From: Candidatus Tenderia electrophaga
GTDB lineage: Bacteria > Pseudomonadota > Gammaproteobacteria > Tenderiales > Tenderiaceae
Length of the DNA stretch: 64,000 bases
Direction of reading: 5' to 3'
Assembly (NCBI GenBank): GCA_001447805.1
Contig: CP013099.1
Location: 2,737,181-2,801,180 of the forward strand
A program made the position numbers and the translations under genes. How positions within the stretch are numbered: position 1 is the first letter of the stretch; the number at the start of each line of letters is the position of its first letter. This document shows positions 1 to 8,903 of this stretch, piece by piece. Below the pieces are notes generated by a model. It was not told the origin of the DNA and ran no database searches. It saw only the letters and a program-made list of their open reading frames with translations.

Positions 1-1
1 G

Positions 2-448
2 GGCCGCCACGTGGGCCGTCAGCTGGCCGCCCATTTCGGCACCCTGGAGGCGGTGACCCAGGCCGATCAGGCCGCCATCGAAGCCATCCCCGAGATCGGC
101 CCCGAGATCACCGCCTCAGTCAGCCACTTCTTTGCCGAGCAACGCAATCGCAAAGTCCTGCAGCGTCTGCAGAAAGAAGGGATCGACGTGCAAGCCATGC
201 CGCAGCGGCGGGCACAGCCGCTCAAGGGCAAGACCTTTGTCTTCACCGGCACGCTGGAACACTACAGCCGCACTGAGGCCAAGGAGCAGGTGGAGATGCT
301 GGGCGGTCGCGCCACCTCCAGTGTCAGTGGCGAGACCGATTACGTGGTGGTGGGCAGCGACCCGGGCAGCAAGCGCGAGGACGGACGAAATGAGGGGGTT
401 GCGCTCATCAACGAAGATGAGTTCATCACCATGACCGAAGGCGGCTGA
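2..448 (+). CDS. ligA: NAD+-dependent DNA ligase LigA, C-terminal fragment cut by window edge
   Basis: The reading frame is open from the left edge, so only the last ~149 residues are present. The first residues (GRHVG) match the helix-hairpin-helix repeats of bacterial LigA. From about residue 73 of the fragment a BRCT domain follows (KGKTFVFTGTL, later GGRATSSVSGETDYVVVG), which is the usual LigA C-terminus. The enzyme seals nicks in DNA using NAD+ during replication and repair. The adenylation and OB domains lie outside the window. A GTG at 11 could be read as a start, but homology continues upstream of it, so this is a partial gene and not a short one. Confidence 0.93.
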   Translation, partial: GRHVGRQLAAHFGTLEAVTQADQAAIEAIPEIGPEITASVSHFFAEQRNRKVLQRLQKEGIDVQAMPQRRAQPLKGKTFVFTGTLEHYSRTEAKEQVEMLGGRATSSVSGETDYVVVGSDPGSKREDGRNEGVALINEDEFITMTEGG

Positions 449-493
449 CGGGCGAGCAGGCTCGGCGGCTTTAATGTACCTAAGGAGGAATCT

Positions 494-1192
494 ATGCCCA
501 ATATACTCATCACCGGCAGCAATCGCGGCATCGGCCTGGAATTGGTTCGCCAATACGCCCAGGCGGACTGGCGGGTCTACGCCACCTGCCGCCACCCGGC
601 CGAGGCCCACGAACTACACGGGCTGGCCAAGGAGAACGGCCAGATCTCCATTCACCGTCTCGATGTCACGGTGGCCGAAGACATCAAGGCCATCGGCTGG
701 GCGCTGGAGGATGTCCCCCTGGATATCCTCTATAACAATGCCGGGGTCTATTTGGAAGACGACTACCTCAAGCCCGCGCCGGGCACTATTCGCTATGACC
801 TGTGGCTACGCACACTGGAGGTCAACAGCCTCGGAGCGGTGCGTGTGAGCGAGGCCCTGCTGGATAATGTTGCCGCCAGCGACATGCGTTTGATCACGGT
901 CATGACCAGTCATATGGGCAGTATCGAGGATATCAGCATACCGGGCAGTTATTACTATCGTTCCAGTAAGGCCGCCCTCAATGCCGCCATGCGCGGGTTC
1001 GCCGAAGCGCTGCGCGAGCGCGGCATTGGGGTCTTGCTATTGCACCCGGGCGGGGTCCAGACCCGTATGGGCCCCAGTGACGGCATTCGCCCGGCGGAGA
1101 GTGTACGGGGCCTGCGCCAGGTCATAGACGCCTTCACCCCCGACCAGACCGGCCTCTTCTTCCGTTATGACGGCGAGCCCATGCCCTGGTAG
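494..1192 (+). CDS. Short-chain dehydrogenase/reductase (SDR)
   Basis: A 232-residue classical SDR. It has the Rossmann cofactor motif TGSNRGIG at residues 7-14, NNAG near residue 82 and the catalytic Tyr/Lys in YYRSSKAALN near 155-160. It should be a cytosolic NAD(P)H-dependent oxidoreductase; the substrate is not predictable from sequence. The overall look is that of the C-factor-like SDR group. A strong ribosome site (AAGGAGGAA) lies just before the ATG. The DUF72 gene follows after 4 bp, so the two are probably co-transcribed. Confidence 0.9.
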   Translation: MPNILITGSNRGIGLELVRQYAQADWRVYATCRHPAEAHELHGLAKENGQISIHRLDVTVAEDIKAIGWALEDVPLDILYNNAGVYLEDDYLKPAPGTIRYDLWLRTLEVNSLGAVRVSEALLDNVAASDMRLITVMTSHMGSIEDISIPGSYYYRSSKAALNAAMRGFAEALRERGIGVLLLHPGGVQTRMGPSDGIRPAESVRGLRQVIDAFTPDQTGLFFRYDGEPMPW

Positions 1193-1196
1193 ACCC

Positions 1197-1937
1197 ATGA
1201 CCCAAGGCAAGCTCCACATCGGCACCTCGGGGTGGAACTACGATCATTGGAAGGGCCCCTTCTATCCCGAGGAGCTGCCGGCCAGCCAGATGCTCGACCA
1301 CTATACGATGCATTTCAAGAGCGTCGAACTCAATAACTCGTTTTATCATTTACCCAAACGGGCGACGTTGGAAAAGTGGCGCGAGCTCACACCGGTGGGC
1401 TTTGTCTTCAGCGCCAAGGCCAGTCGTTACATCACCCATATGAAAAAACTCAAGGATCCCGAGGCCAGCGTCAAGAAATTCTTTGAGCGTATCACGGCCC
1501 TGGACGACAAGCTGGGCCCCATACTGTTCCAACTGCCGCCGCATTGGCAGTTCAATCAACAACGACTGCAGCAGTTTCTCGAGTGCCTGAGCCAGGACTT
1601 TCGCTATACCTTTGAATTCCGCGATCCCAGCTGGATCAACGATGAGACCTTCGAACTGCTGGCCCGTTTCGATGGCGCCTTCTGCATCTACGAGCTGGAC
1701 GGCCATCTCTCCCCCAAGGAGATCACCACCGATTTCATCTATATTCGCCTGCACGGGCCGGACGGCCCCTATCAGGGCAATTACGACGATCAGACCCTGA
1801 GTGGCTGGAGTGGCGCCATCTCCGCCTGGGCCAGGCAGGGCCTATCGATATATTGCTATTTCGATAACGACGAAGCGGGCTACGCCCCCCAGAATGCCCT
1901 GCGCCTGCAATCCATGCTCAGACCCAAAGACGACTAG
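1197..1937 (+). CDS. DUF72 family protein
   Basis: A 246-residue TIM-barrel-like DUF72 protein. The family hallmarks are visible: HIGTSGWNYDHWKG near the N-terminus, SVELNNSFYHLP, the FSAKASRYITH segment, and FIYIRLHGPDGPYQGNY near residue 180. The family has no settled biochemical role. A longer reading from GTG 1167 would overlap the SDR gene by 26 bp; I chose ATG 1197 because family homology starts right after it. Confidence 0.85.
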   Translation: MTQGKLHIGTSGWNYDHWKGPFYPEELPASQMLDHYTMHFKSVELNNSFYHLPKRATLEKWRELTPVGFVFSAKASRYITHMKKLKDPEASVKKFFERITALDDKLGPILFQLPPHWQFNQQRLQQFLECLSQDFRYTFEFRDPSWINDETFELLARFDGAFCIYELDGHLSPKEITTDFIYIRLHGPDGPYQGNYDDQTLSGWSGAISAWARQGLSIYCYFDNDEAGYAPQNALRLQSMLRPKDD

Positions 1938-1946
1938 GCCCGTGCC

Positions 1947-1960
1947 TTGACATTCCTCAA
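1947..1960 (+). promoter_or_regulatory. FNR/FixK-type box (exact core TTGA-N6-TCAA)
   Basis: TTGA-CATTCC-TCAA followed by TG. The box is centred at 1953.5. A -10-like TGTATT (1982-1987) lies 31 bp downstream of the centre, the class II promoter geometry. The ATG of the 2021 gene is 67 bp from the centre. Confidence 0.7.
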
Positions 1961-2020
1961 TGACAGCCTATCGGAAAACACTGTATTGCTATCCACTTGC
2001 AGCGCCATAGGAGAACACAC

Positions 2021-2392
2021 ATGGGCGATCAATTGAGCGCCAAAGCCCTGGTAAAGCAATATATCAATATCTGCAATGACGTATTGCTTAGTCATCGTCA
2101 ATCCGCCCTACTGAAACAGGTCCTGGCGCTGATCAATCGCCGCTATTCCCAGGAGTCCATCACCTTCAAGCTTGTGGATGATGAAGGGCATGAACAGGGA
2201 CGCTTCACCACCCGCTTCGTGGACGGCACATTCATGCCCATCGAGGACGCGCAAGACAGTGAGTCATCCGACATCCGCCTGGTCTTGGAGCAACGCTATG
2301 TGCAACAGGTGGTGGAGCATGCAGAGGACTATATGGAACACCCGACCAAACTGGACTGGGATTGGCTGACCGGCGAAGTAAGGTCGGAATAG
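2021..2392 (+). CDS. Hypothetical protein, 123 aa, box-controlled
   Basis: I do not recognise this 123-residue protein. It begins MGDQLSAKALVKQY and is soluble-looking and acidic, with no signal peptide or membrane segment. The N-terminal half looks helical, followed by a beta-rich middle (SITFKLVDDEGHEQGRFTTRF) and an acidic C-terminus. An ATG 24 bp upstream is possible, but AGGAGA sits correctly before ATG 2021. It has its own FNR/FixK-type promoter, which suggests a role under the same stress signal as the other box-bearing genes here. Confidence 0.7.
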   Translation: MGDQLSAKALVKQYINICNDVLLSHRQSALLKQVLALINRRYSQESITFKLVDDEGHEQGRFTTRFVDGTFMPIEDAQDSESSDIRLVLEQRYVQQVVEHAEDYMEHPTKLDWDWLTGEVRSE

Positions 2393-2420
2393 CGATCGGG
2401 TCCAAGCGAGGATAGGCACG

Positions 2421-4142
2421 GTGGCGATACACAATAATGAAATCGCTTCGGCACTGGAACGCCTGGCCGATCTGCTCGATATCGAGGACGCCAATCCGTT
2501 TCGGGTGCGCGCCTATCGCAATGCCGCACGCACCGTGGGCGGCTATTCCCGGAGCATGGCCGACATGGTCGAGCACGGGGAAGATCTCTCCAAGTTGCCC
2601 GAGATCGGTAAGGATCTGGCCGACAAGATCAAGACCATGGTGGAGACCGGCAAGCTGCCCGTGTTGAACGAGGCGGAATCGCGCACCCCACCCGCCCTCA
2701 GCGATTTGATGAAGATCGAGGGTCTGGGACCCAAACGGGTGAAGATCCTCTACCAGCACCTGGACATCCATAGCCTAGAGGATCTCAAGCGCGCCGCCAA
2801 CAAGGGCAAGATTCGCGAACTGGAAGGCTTCGGGAAAAAGACCGAGGCGATGATCAAACAACGGGTGGAGCGCTACAGCGGCGCCGAAAAACGCACCAAA
2901 CTCCTGGTCGCCCAAGAGGTAGCCTCGGCCCTGATCAAGTACCTCAAACGCAGCCAAGGCGTGAAACAGATCACCGTCGCGGGCAGTTATCGGCGCCGCA
3001 AGGAGACGGTGGGCGATTTGGACATTCTGGTCAGCGCCAAAAAGGGGTCCACCGTAATGACGCGTTTCGTCAATTATGAAGAAATCATCGAGGTGATCTC
3101 CCAGGGCAAGACCCGCTCCACGGTGCGTCTGCAAAGCGGCCTGCAGGTGGACGTCCGCGTAGTGCCGCAGGTGAGCTATGGCGCCGCCTTGCACTATTTC
3201 ACCGGCGCCAAGGCCCACAATATCGCGGTGCGCAAGCTGGGGGTCAAACAGGGATACAAGATCAACGAATACGGGGTATTTGAGGACGACAAACGCATTG
3301 CCGGCAAGACCGAGGCAGAGGTCTATCAGGCGGTGGGGCTGCCCTATATCGAGCCGGAGTTGCGGGAGAATCGTGGCGAGATCGAGGCCGCTCGAAAGGG
3401 CAAGCTGCCGCAATTGATTACCCAAGACGAGCTATGCGGCGATCTACACGCCCATACCAAGGCCTCGGACGGCCACCACAGCCTGAGGCAGATGGCCGAG
3501 GCCGCGGCGCAACTGGGTTATCAATATCTCGCCATCACGGAGCACTCCCACCGCGTCACCGTGGCCAACGGACTGGATAAGACGCGCGTGCTCAAGCACA
3601 TCAAAGAGATCGACAAACTGAATGCACAACTGGACGACATCCAGTTGCTCAAGTCCATCGAGGTGGACATCATGGAGGACGGTTCGCTGGACCTGCCCGA
3701 TGACGTACTGGCGCAACTGGATCTCACTGTCTGCTCCGTACACTACAAATTCAATCTATCGCGCACACAGCAGACCGAACGGATCTTAAAGGCCATGGAC
3801 AATCCCCATTTCAATATTCTGGGCCATCCCAGCGGCCGCTTGATCAATGAGCGGGAGCCCTATGACGTCGACCTGGAAAGGCTGATGCAGGGCGCCAAGG
3901 AACGGGGCTGCTTTGTCGAGCTCAATGCCCACCCCGATCGCCTCGACCTCACCGACGACGCTTGTCTGCTGGCCAAGGAGATCGGCCTCAAGGTGGCCAT
4001 CTCCACCGACGCGCACAGCACCAACGATCTGGATTTCATGCACTTTGGCATCGGTCAAGCCCGGCGCGGCTGGCTGACGGCCGATGATGTGATCAATACG
4101 CGGCCGTTAAACCAACTAAAGAGGCTGTTGCGGCGCGACTGA
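2421..4142 (+). CDS. polX: DNA polymerase/3'-5' exonuclease PolX (HhH, Pol X, PHP)
   Basis: 573 residues, the usual length for bacterial PolX. In order: N-terminal 8-kDa helical region and helix-hairpin-helix segments (residues ~1-130); the Pol-beta-type nucleotidyltransferase core with GSYRRRKETVGDLDIL near 187-203, the DLD carrying catalytic aspartates; and a C-terminal PHP metal-dependent nuclease domain from about residue 340 (GDLHAHTKASDG, later STDAHSTNDLDFMHFG). Such enzymes fill short gaps in base-excision and end repair and edit 3' ends. GTG start. The glycosylase gene follows after 17 bp, so the pair forms a base-repair unit. Confidence 0.95.
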   Translation: MAIHNNEIASALERLADLLDIEDANPFRVRAYRNAARTVGGYSRSMADMVEHGEDLSKLPEIGKDLADKIKTMVETGKLPVLNEAESRTPPALSDLMKIEGLGPKRVKILYQHLDIHSLEDLKRAANKGKIRELEGFGKKTEAMIKQRVERYSGAEKRTKLLVAQEVASALIKYLKRSQGVKQITVAGSYRRRKETVGDLDILVSAKKGSTVMTRFVNYEEIIEVISQGKTRSTVRLQSGLQVDVRVVPQVSYGAALHYFTGAKAHNIAVRKLGVKQGYKINEYGVFEDDKRIAGKTEAEVYQAVGLPYIEPELRENRGEIEAARKGKLPQLITQDELCGDLHAHTKASDGHHSLRQMAEAAAQLGYQYLAITEHSHRVTVANGLDKTRVLKHIKEIDKLNAQLDDIQLLKSIEVDIMEDGSLDLPDDVLAQLDLTVCSVHYKFNLSRTQQTERILKAMDNPHFNILGHPSGRLINEREPYDVDLERLMQGAKERGCFVELNAHPDRLDLTDDACLLAKEIGLKVAISTDAHSTNDLDFMHFGIGQARRGWLTADDVINTRPLNQLKRLLRRD

Positions 4143-4159
4143 CGCAAAAGGAAATCATT

Positions 4160-4942
4160 ATGCCGGAACTCGCCGATGTGGAAGTCTTTCGCCAATACCT
4201 CAATGCCACGGCCCTGCACCAGGAGATCGCACATACCCACGTGGAGGGTGAACAGATCCTCGCCGGCACCTCCCCCCAGGGCCTGGGGCGGGCGCTTAAA
4301 AACAACCAGTTCGACGCCACCCGTCGCCACGGCAAGTATCTGTTTATCGAGCTGCATCATGGCGGCTGGTTGGTGATGCACTTCGGCATGACCGGTCGGC
4401 TAAGCTATTTTGACGGCGACCGCCAGACCCCGGAACATACCCAACTACTGCTGGACTTCAAAAACGGTCGGCGGCTGGCCTATGTGGCGCCGCGCAAGCT
4501 GGGACGCATCGAACTCACGCGCAACCCACCGACCTTCATCGCGGCCCATGAGTTGGGTCCGGATGCCCTGACGCCGAGCCTCGCCGACTTCAAACGACTG
4601 GCTGAGGGCCGGCGCGGCAGCGTCAAGGGTTGGCTCATGAACCAACAGGTCATGGCGGGCATCGGCAACGTCTATGCGGACGAAATCCTGTTCCAGGCCC
4701 GCATCCACCCCCGGCGCAAGGTGCAGGACCTGGACGCACGCGACCTGGACACCCTTTATAAAAAGATACATCAGGTCTTCGACGCTGCCATCGCCGCCAA
4801 GGTGGCGCCTGACGACATGCCCGACGACTTTTTGCTGCCCCACCGTAAAAAGGGCGGCAACTGCCCGGGGTGTCAAGGCAAGGTCAAGCAGATCGCCGTA
4901 TCGGGGCGCAACGGCTGGTATTGCCCGCGTTGCCAAGAATAA
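4160..4942 (+). CDS. Fpg/Nei-family DNA glycosylase
   Basis: A 260-residue formamidopyrimidine-DNA glycosylase-type protein. It keeps the catalytic N-terminal Pro-Glu (MPELADVE), the beta-lysine in RRHGKYLFIEL (near residue 60), the helix-two-turn-helix motif (GIGNVYADEILFQARIHP) and a C-terminal zinc finger from about residue 235 (CPGC then CPRC, with Arg in GRNGWYCPRC). It removes oxidised bases and nicks the resulting abasic site. The PELADVE variant differs from classic MutM PELPEVE, so substrate preference (8-oxoG or oxidised pyrimidine) is not certain. It lies directly behind polX. Confidence 0.9.
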   Translation: MPELADVEVFRQYLNATALHQEIAHTHVEGEQILAGTSPQGLGRALKNNQFDATRRHGKYLFIELHHGGWLVMHFGMTGRLSYFDGDRQTPEHTQLLLDFKNGRRLAYVAPRKLGRIELTRNPPTFIAAHELGPDALTPSLADFKRLAEGRRGSVKGWLMNQQVMAGIGNVYADEILFQARIHPRRKVQDLDARDLDTLYKKIHQVFDAAIAAKVAPDDMPDDFLLPHRKKGGNCPGCQGKVKQIAVSGRNGWYCPRCQE

Positions 4943-5022
4943 TAAACAGAGAATCCTGACCTGCCCTTAGGGCCGCCCCTGGATCCTCCCGAGACCCCGC
5001 ATGCACCGCCGCCTCGGGCTTA

Positions 5023-5036
5023 TTGAGTTTTTTCAA
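5023..5036 (+). promoter_or_regulatory. FNR/FixK-type box (exact core)
   Basis: TTGA-GTTTTT-TCAA within ATTGA...TCAATG, centred at 5029.5, 80 bp before the ATG at 5110. No good -10 sits at exactly 31 bp; CAATAC at 5061-5066 is the nearest candidate. Confidence 0.6.
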
Positions 5037-5109
5037 TGACCCGGCCAGTCCTTCTTGCTGCAATACGATCATGGCAGTGAGTGGTGTCGGCAGCGACGGA
5101 GGAGCAGAC

Positions 5110-5388
5110 ATGTACGATGAAAATATGGAACAGCGCGCGCAGCGGATCCATGGATTACGCGCCAAGATCGAGCGCTTAAGGCAACAACAGGAACGGGTAC
5201 CCAGTCACCTGCGCCACGCCTACAGTCACGAATTGCATCGCTTGCAGGAGATGCTGCTTGCGGCGGAACAGGCGCAACACGAGGCACTCGCCCGGCACCA
5301 ACCGGGGCAGCTCGCCAAACAGTCGGATTACGACGACTTGGAACATGAGTTGGACACCGCCTTGGCCCGCTTTGGCGCGCCGGATTGA
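5110..5388 (+). CDS. Small coiled-coil hypothetical protein, 92 aa
   Basis: Unrecognised 92-residue protein, highly charged and almost entirely helical, with heptad-like Leu spacing (IHGLRAKIERLRQQQERV, then ELHRLQEMLLAAEQAQ). A coiled-coil oligomer is likely. ATG 5110 has GGAGGAG 7-8 bp upstream; an in-frame start at 5023 would lie inside the regulatory box and is rejected. The upstream FNR/FixK-type box suggests stress-linked expression. Confidence 0.65.
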   Translation: MYDENMEQRAQRIHGLRAKIERLRQQQERVPSHLRHAYSHELHRLQEMLLAAEQAQHEALARHQPGQLAKQSDYDDLEHELDTALARFGAPD

Positions 5389-5466
5389 GGCGGCTGCGCC
5401 CCAAGCCATCCGCTTGAACCCTTTTCAGACCTCTACCTTTTCACACCTCTAAAAGAGGACGCCGAT

Positions 5467-5937
5467 ATGCGCAAACGAATGATCGAAACGGAACAGGCCG
5501 AGACACCGCCCAACTTGCAATGGCTGGACCTGGCCCAATTGGCCTCGGTGGAGATCACCTCGGAGGATAAGGCCCACCCCATCGAGGCGGCCTTACTGCC
5601 CGGCGAGGCGGGCGGCTGGCGCGCCGCGCGCCCCGGCCGTCAGACCATCCGGCTGCATTTCGACCCACCGCAGCGGCTGCAGCACGTCAGCCTGCTGTTT
5701 CAGGAGACACAGACGGTCCGCACCCAGGAATATGTGTTGCGCCTGTCCCCCGATGGCGGCAAAACCCAGCGGGAGATCGTCAGGCAGCAATGGAACTTCA
5801 GCCCCCAGGGATCGACCCGGGAGACGGAGCACCACACGCTGGACGCGCCCGCCGTGACCCTGCTGGAATTGATCATCATCCCCGATATTGGCGGAGGCAA
5901 TGCCATCGCCTCACTGGAGGCGCTGAGGCTTGCCTAG
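5467..5937 (+). CDS. Hypothetical protein, discoidin-like beta-sandwich candidate, 156 aa
   Basis: 156 residues, no signal peptide. The pattern QWLDLAQLASVEITSED ... RQTIRLHFDPPQRLQHVSLLF ... TLLELIIIPDIGGGNAIASLEALRL resembles a single F5/8 type C (discoidin/jelly-roll) fold, where a polar surface loop set binds sugars or proteins. This is fold-level inference only. AGAGGA precedes the ATG. It lies downstream of the coiled-coil gene with an 78-bp gap and may share its promoter. Confidence 0.6.
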   Translation: MRKRMIETEQAETPPNLQWLDLAQLASVEITSEDKAHPIEAALLPGEAGGWRAARPGRQTIRLHFDPPQRLQHVSLLFQETQTVRTQEYVLRLSPDGGKTQREIVRQQWNFSPQGSTRETEHHTLDAPAVTLLELIIIPDIGGGNAIASLEALRLA

Positions 5938-6157
5938 CGCTGGCGCCGGCGGCGACAAGTTGCACGCGTTAGGAGCCGTAACCCCTGGCCCTCCCTGACC
6001 ATGAGGCGCAACATGTCCGCCGCGCGTAACACCATGCCGCACCCCGGCACAAGCGATGGACGAGGACAGTGATCAGCATTCACAAGACCGCCATACAAAT
6101 CAGTGTAGACTGGAAAGGAGATGGGTTGATGGCACTGTTTACACCGAGGATGGCACC

Positions 6158-6949
6158 ATGTGGTTAGAGACAAGCTGTGATTTATCTTTCGATATCGATG
6201 TGCCGACCCCCTTTATGCTCATGCTGCGGCCGCGCAGCGGCGCGCAGCAGTGGATAGCACGCGAAGAGTATCAGCTGACGCCCAGTGTACCGGTCTTTGA
6301 ATTTACCGATGACTACGGCAACTTATGTCAGCGCCTGGTCGCGCCACCCGGCCACTTCTCCATTCACACCGCCGCCCAGGTCATGACGGCGGACCAGGTG
6401 GACCAAGCGCCGGGGGCCCCTTTTGTCGAGGTTCAGAACCTGCCGGATGCGGTGCTGCGGTATTTGCTGCCCAGCCGTTACTGCGAGTCGGAGCGCTTCG
6501 GCCAGATGGCGACCGAGATCACGGCCGGACGACTGCCGGGATTCGATCAGGTGGCGGCCATCGAAACCTGGGTACGCGACAACATCCGCTACGAGGTGGA
6601 GACCAGCGACATCCCCATATCGGCCGTGGAGGTGAATATGCGCCAGGCCGGCGTATGTCGTGACCTGGCCCATATCGCCATCGCCATGTGCCGCAGCCTG
6701 AGCATCCCGACGCGCATGGGGGTGGGCTATCGCCACGCCTTAGACCCCATGGATCTGCACGCCTGGTTCGAGGCCTTCGTCGGCGGGCGCTGGTATAGCT
6801 TCGATGCCACCCAGGTGGATAACAAAGGTGGCTATGTGACACTGGGCTATGGCCGCGATGCGGCCGATGTGGCGGTTTACACCCAGTTCGGGCCGGCGGT
6901 CTATCCGACGAACCAACAGGTTCAGGTGCGGCGTATTCAGCCGGAATAG
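6158..6949 (+). CDS. Transglutaminase-like cysteine protease-fold protein
   Basis: 263 residues with an N-terminal beta domain (~1-110) and a transglutaminase-like core. The catalytic triad is visible: Cys ~167 in [17 protein letters not shown], His ~201 in DLHAWFEAF, Asp ~217 in WYSFDATQ. Family members are peptidases or amide-bond enzymes and often sit in stress or amide-metabolism clusters. ATG 6158 follows GAGGA with good spacing; earlier in-frame ATGs at 6056 and 6128 lack a ribosome site. No signal peptide is evident, so it is probably cytosolic. Confidence 0.85.
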   Translation: MWLETSCDLSFDIDVPTPFMLMLRPRSGAQQWIAREEYQLTPSVPVFEFTDDYGNLCQRLVAPPGHFSIHTAAQVMTADQVDQAPGAPFVEVQNLPDAVLRYLLPSRYCESERFGQMATEITAGRLPGFDQVAAIETWVRDNIRYEVETSDIPISAVEVNMRQAGVCRDLAHIAIAMCRSLSIPTRMGVGYRHALDPMDLHAWFEAFVGGRWYSFDATQVDNKGGYVTLGYGRDAADVAVYTQFGPAVYPTNQQVQVRRIQPE

Positions 6950-7133
6950 GCCTAAACCTAGCGCGCACTTCTTACCGGGCGCCTCCACGACATCACTCCG
7001 ACGCCCTGTTGAAAAGCCTGTGTCGGCCGCTAACTTTAGCGTGGAAACCTTCTATTTTTGGCATCTCTCACTGCTGACCGTTTGATGTTTCCCGGCATGC
7101 CCGCCATACATTTGTCAATATCGGGAGGAAACA

Positions 7134-7532
7134 GTGGAAGGTATCAGCGACATTAAAATTATCGGCATCGATGAGCGCCGCCCGCCGCGCATAAGAAAAG
7201 CGCCTTATATCGACATCATATTCAAACTATCACCTCAGGCGCCCCCGGATTGGTGCAATGATTTCAATGCCATGCTCTCGAAACACCCGACCAGCCCCAA
7301 GATCAAGGAAAACGAGGGGGTGTACATCGAGGCCTGGGTGAGATCGCCTGATGAAATTGTCCCCTTGTTGGACACCTTGAAGATCAAGGTGGCCGAGTGT
7401 ACCCGGGCCTATATCGAGCGAATCGAACAATCCGCCCGCGATGCCAACGATGACAGCCAGGCCTTGTCCCAGGAAGGGGGCGAGCAAGGCCGCCTGAATA
7501 CCATCATCGCCGCATTGGATTTCGATACCTGA
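7134..7532 (+). CDS. Hypothetical protein, 132 aa
   Basis: Unrecognised. GTG start preceded by GGAGGAAACA. The 132-residue protein has an alpha/beta N-terminal part (SDIKIIGIDERRPPRIRK, then IDIIFKLS) and a helical, polar C-terminus. No membrane or export signals. A stand-alone gene between the transglutaminase-like gene and the convergent reductase gene. Confidence 0.65.
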   Translation: MEGISDIKIIGIDERRPPRIRKAPYIDIIFKLSPQAPPDWCNDFNAMLSKHPTSPKIKENEGVYIEAWVRSPDEIVPLLDTLKIKVAECTRAYIERIEQSARDANDDSQALSQEGGEQGRLNTIIAALDFDT

Positions 7533-7550
7533 GCTCGCTCTAATGCGGCG

Positions 7551-8462
7551 TCAACAACCGCGCTCCAGTCCCGCGGCATCGTAGACACTGAAGAACTGAC
7601 CGCAGCCCTTTGTCAGACCACGATCGTAGTAAAGTGCCTTGAGGGTGAAGTCGGCCGGCGGCCGGAGATAGCCGCCTTCCAGCAGGGTGTCATAGGACGC
7701 GCCGCCGAGCAGGCGATGCACCTGAGTCAGATAGAGTCGGTTGACCGCGCCGGCCTTAAGCAGGGTTTCCAGTACCCCCGGCCCCGCCACCGAATAGATA
7801 CTGCAGAAGCCTTCGGCGGCCAATGCCGTCACCAACATTTCGCCGTCCACCCCCTTACCCTCGCCCACGCGCAGCACGCGTGCGCCGCAGGCCTCGATGT
7901 CCCGCACCCGACCGGCGTCGGCCTGGGCACCGGTGGCCACATACACCGGTCGATCCAGTTTTTCGCAGAGGGCCTGAATGGGCAGGTTCAAGCTGGCACT
8001 CAGAATTACCACCGCCGGCTGCGGGGCCATGCCCTGTTGTCGACGCCAGGCGCGCAGGTCGTCATAGGCCGGATCATCGCTCACCGGCAGGCTGTCCTGC
8101 GCCTTGCCGGCGGAAAGATCGCGCACATAGCGGGCACTGGACACCAGGATGTCGGCCTGGGCGGCCAGCTCCTGGTAAAGGCGCCAGTCACGCCGATTGG
8201 TGATGGCATCGGGAACACCGATCTCGCCAGTCTCCGGGTGGGCCACCGCGATGCGGCCATCCAGACTGGCGATGAAATTACTGTACACCAGGGGCCGCTG
8301 TTGCAACTCGCTGCGGTGTAGGGCGTGTTGCAGATAGAGTCCCTCTAGGGGCACCTCCGCCTCATAGCTGGGCGCCAGTCGGGTAACGGTGGGTGTGGTC
8401 AAGAGTGCGCTTCCATGTTGGACAATATCGCCATGGTCGTCTCTCCCCGCGGGGGTCGTCAT
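7551..8462 (-). CDS. RibD C-terminal-domain (dihydrofolate-reductase-like) pyrimidine reductase family protein
   Basis: 303 residues with the RibD_C/DHFR-like fold: LVYSNFIASLDGRIA near residue 55, RRDWRLYQELAAQADILVSS, and VAGPGVLETLLKAGAVNRLYLTQVH near the C-terminus. It lacks a deaminase domain, so it resembles stand-alone 5-amino-6-(5-phosphoribosylamino)uracil reductase-like proteins whose substrate is often unknown. Its start codon abuts the FNR/FixK-type box that faces the opposite gene, so that box would occlude rather than activate this promoter. Confidence 0.82.
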   Translation of the reverse strand: MTTPAGRDDHGDIVQHGSALLTTPTVTRLAPSYEAEVPLEGLYLQHALHRSELQQRPLVYSNFIASLDGRIAVAHPETGEIGVPDAITNRRDWRLYQELAAQADILVSSARYVRDLSAGKAQDSLPVSDDPAYDDLRAWRRQQGMAPQPAVVILSASLNLPIQALCEKLDRPVYVATGAQADAGRVRDIEACGARVLRVGEGKGVDGEMLVTALAAEGFCSIYSVAGPGVLETLLKAGAVNRLYLTQVHRLLGGASYDTLLEGGYLRPPADFTLKALYYDRGLTKGCGQFFSVYDAAGLERGC

Positions 8463-8475
8463 TGATCTTTTTCAA
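8462..8475 (+). promoter_or_regulatory. FNR/FixK-type box (exact core)
   Basis: TTGA-TCTTTT-TCAA within CATTGA...TCAATG, centred at 8468.5. TAATAG (8497-8502) is a -10-like hexamer exactly 31 bp downstream; the ATG at 8542 follows 73 bp from the centre. Confidence 0.72.
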
Positions 8476-8541
8476 TGCCCCCTGTACTCAAGCCTGTAAT
8501 AGTTACCCTAGACATTAGAAAAATGATCATAAGGAAACAAT

Positions 8542-8856
8542 ATGTTCGACTATTCTACCGGCATGATGATATGGATCGTGGTGCTCATCGCGGTGGTGCC
8601 CTATGTCCACCGCATTCGTCATCCCGACCAGAAGTTCTTGGCCGCCTATCTCATCTTTCTGTTCAGCTTCATCATCGCCTCCTCCGCGCTCTATGCCTTA
8701 CTGGCCTGGTTGGTGGAGGCACTGAACTTGACGCGCCTGTTCGGCGACGTGATGACGACACTGACCTTTCTGATCTTGGTTTTTGTGCCGGCATTTTTGG
8801 TGGCGCGCTGGCTTACCCGCAAACCACCCTCGCAGCACAACACCGTGCCGCCCTGA
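8542..8856 (+). CDS. Small inner-membrane protein, three predicted TM segments
   Basis: 104 residues dominated by hydrophobic stretches: MIWIVVLIAVVPYV (~8-22), FLAAYLIFLFSFIIASSALY (~31-55) and LTFLILVFVPAFLVARW (~76-93), with a short polar C-terminus. Family not recognised. It is the first gene behind an FNR/FixK-type promoter and precedes the CaCA exchanger gene by 47 bp, so the two probably form an operon. Confidence 0.75.
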   Translation: MFDYSTGMMIWIVVLIAVVPYVHRIRHPDQKFLAAYLIFLFSFIIASSALYALLAWLVEALNLTRLFGDVMTTLTFLILVFVPAFLVARWLTRKPPSQHNTVPP

Positions 8857-8903
8857 TCTGAGTCATCTTTCAGCAAGGGCGCGCGGAAGGCCGAACCTAG
8901 GAG

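Noticed and set aside
1167-1196. GTG 1167 as the DUF72 start
   Set aside because: It would overlap the SDR gene and adds residues outside the family alignment; ATG 1197 fits better.
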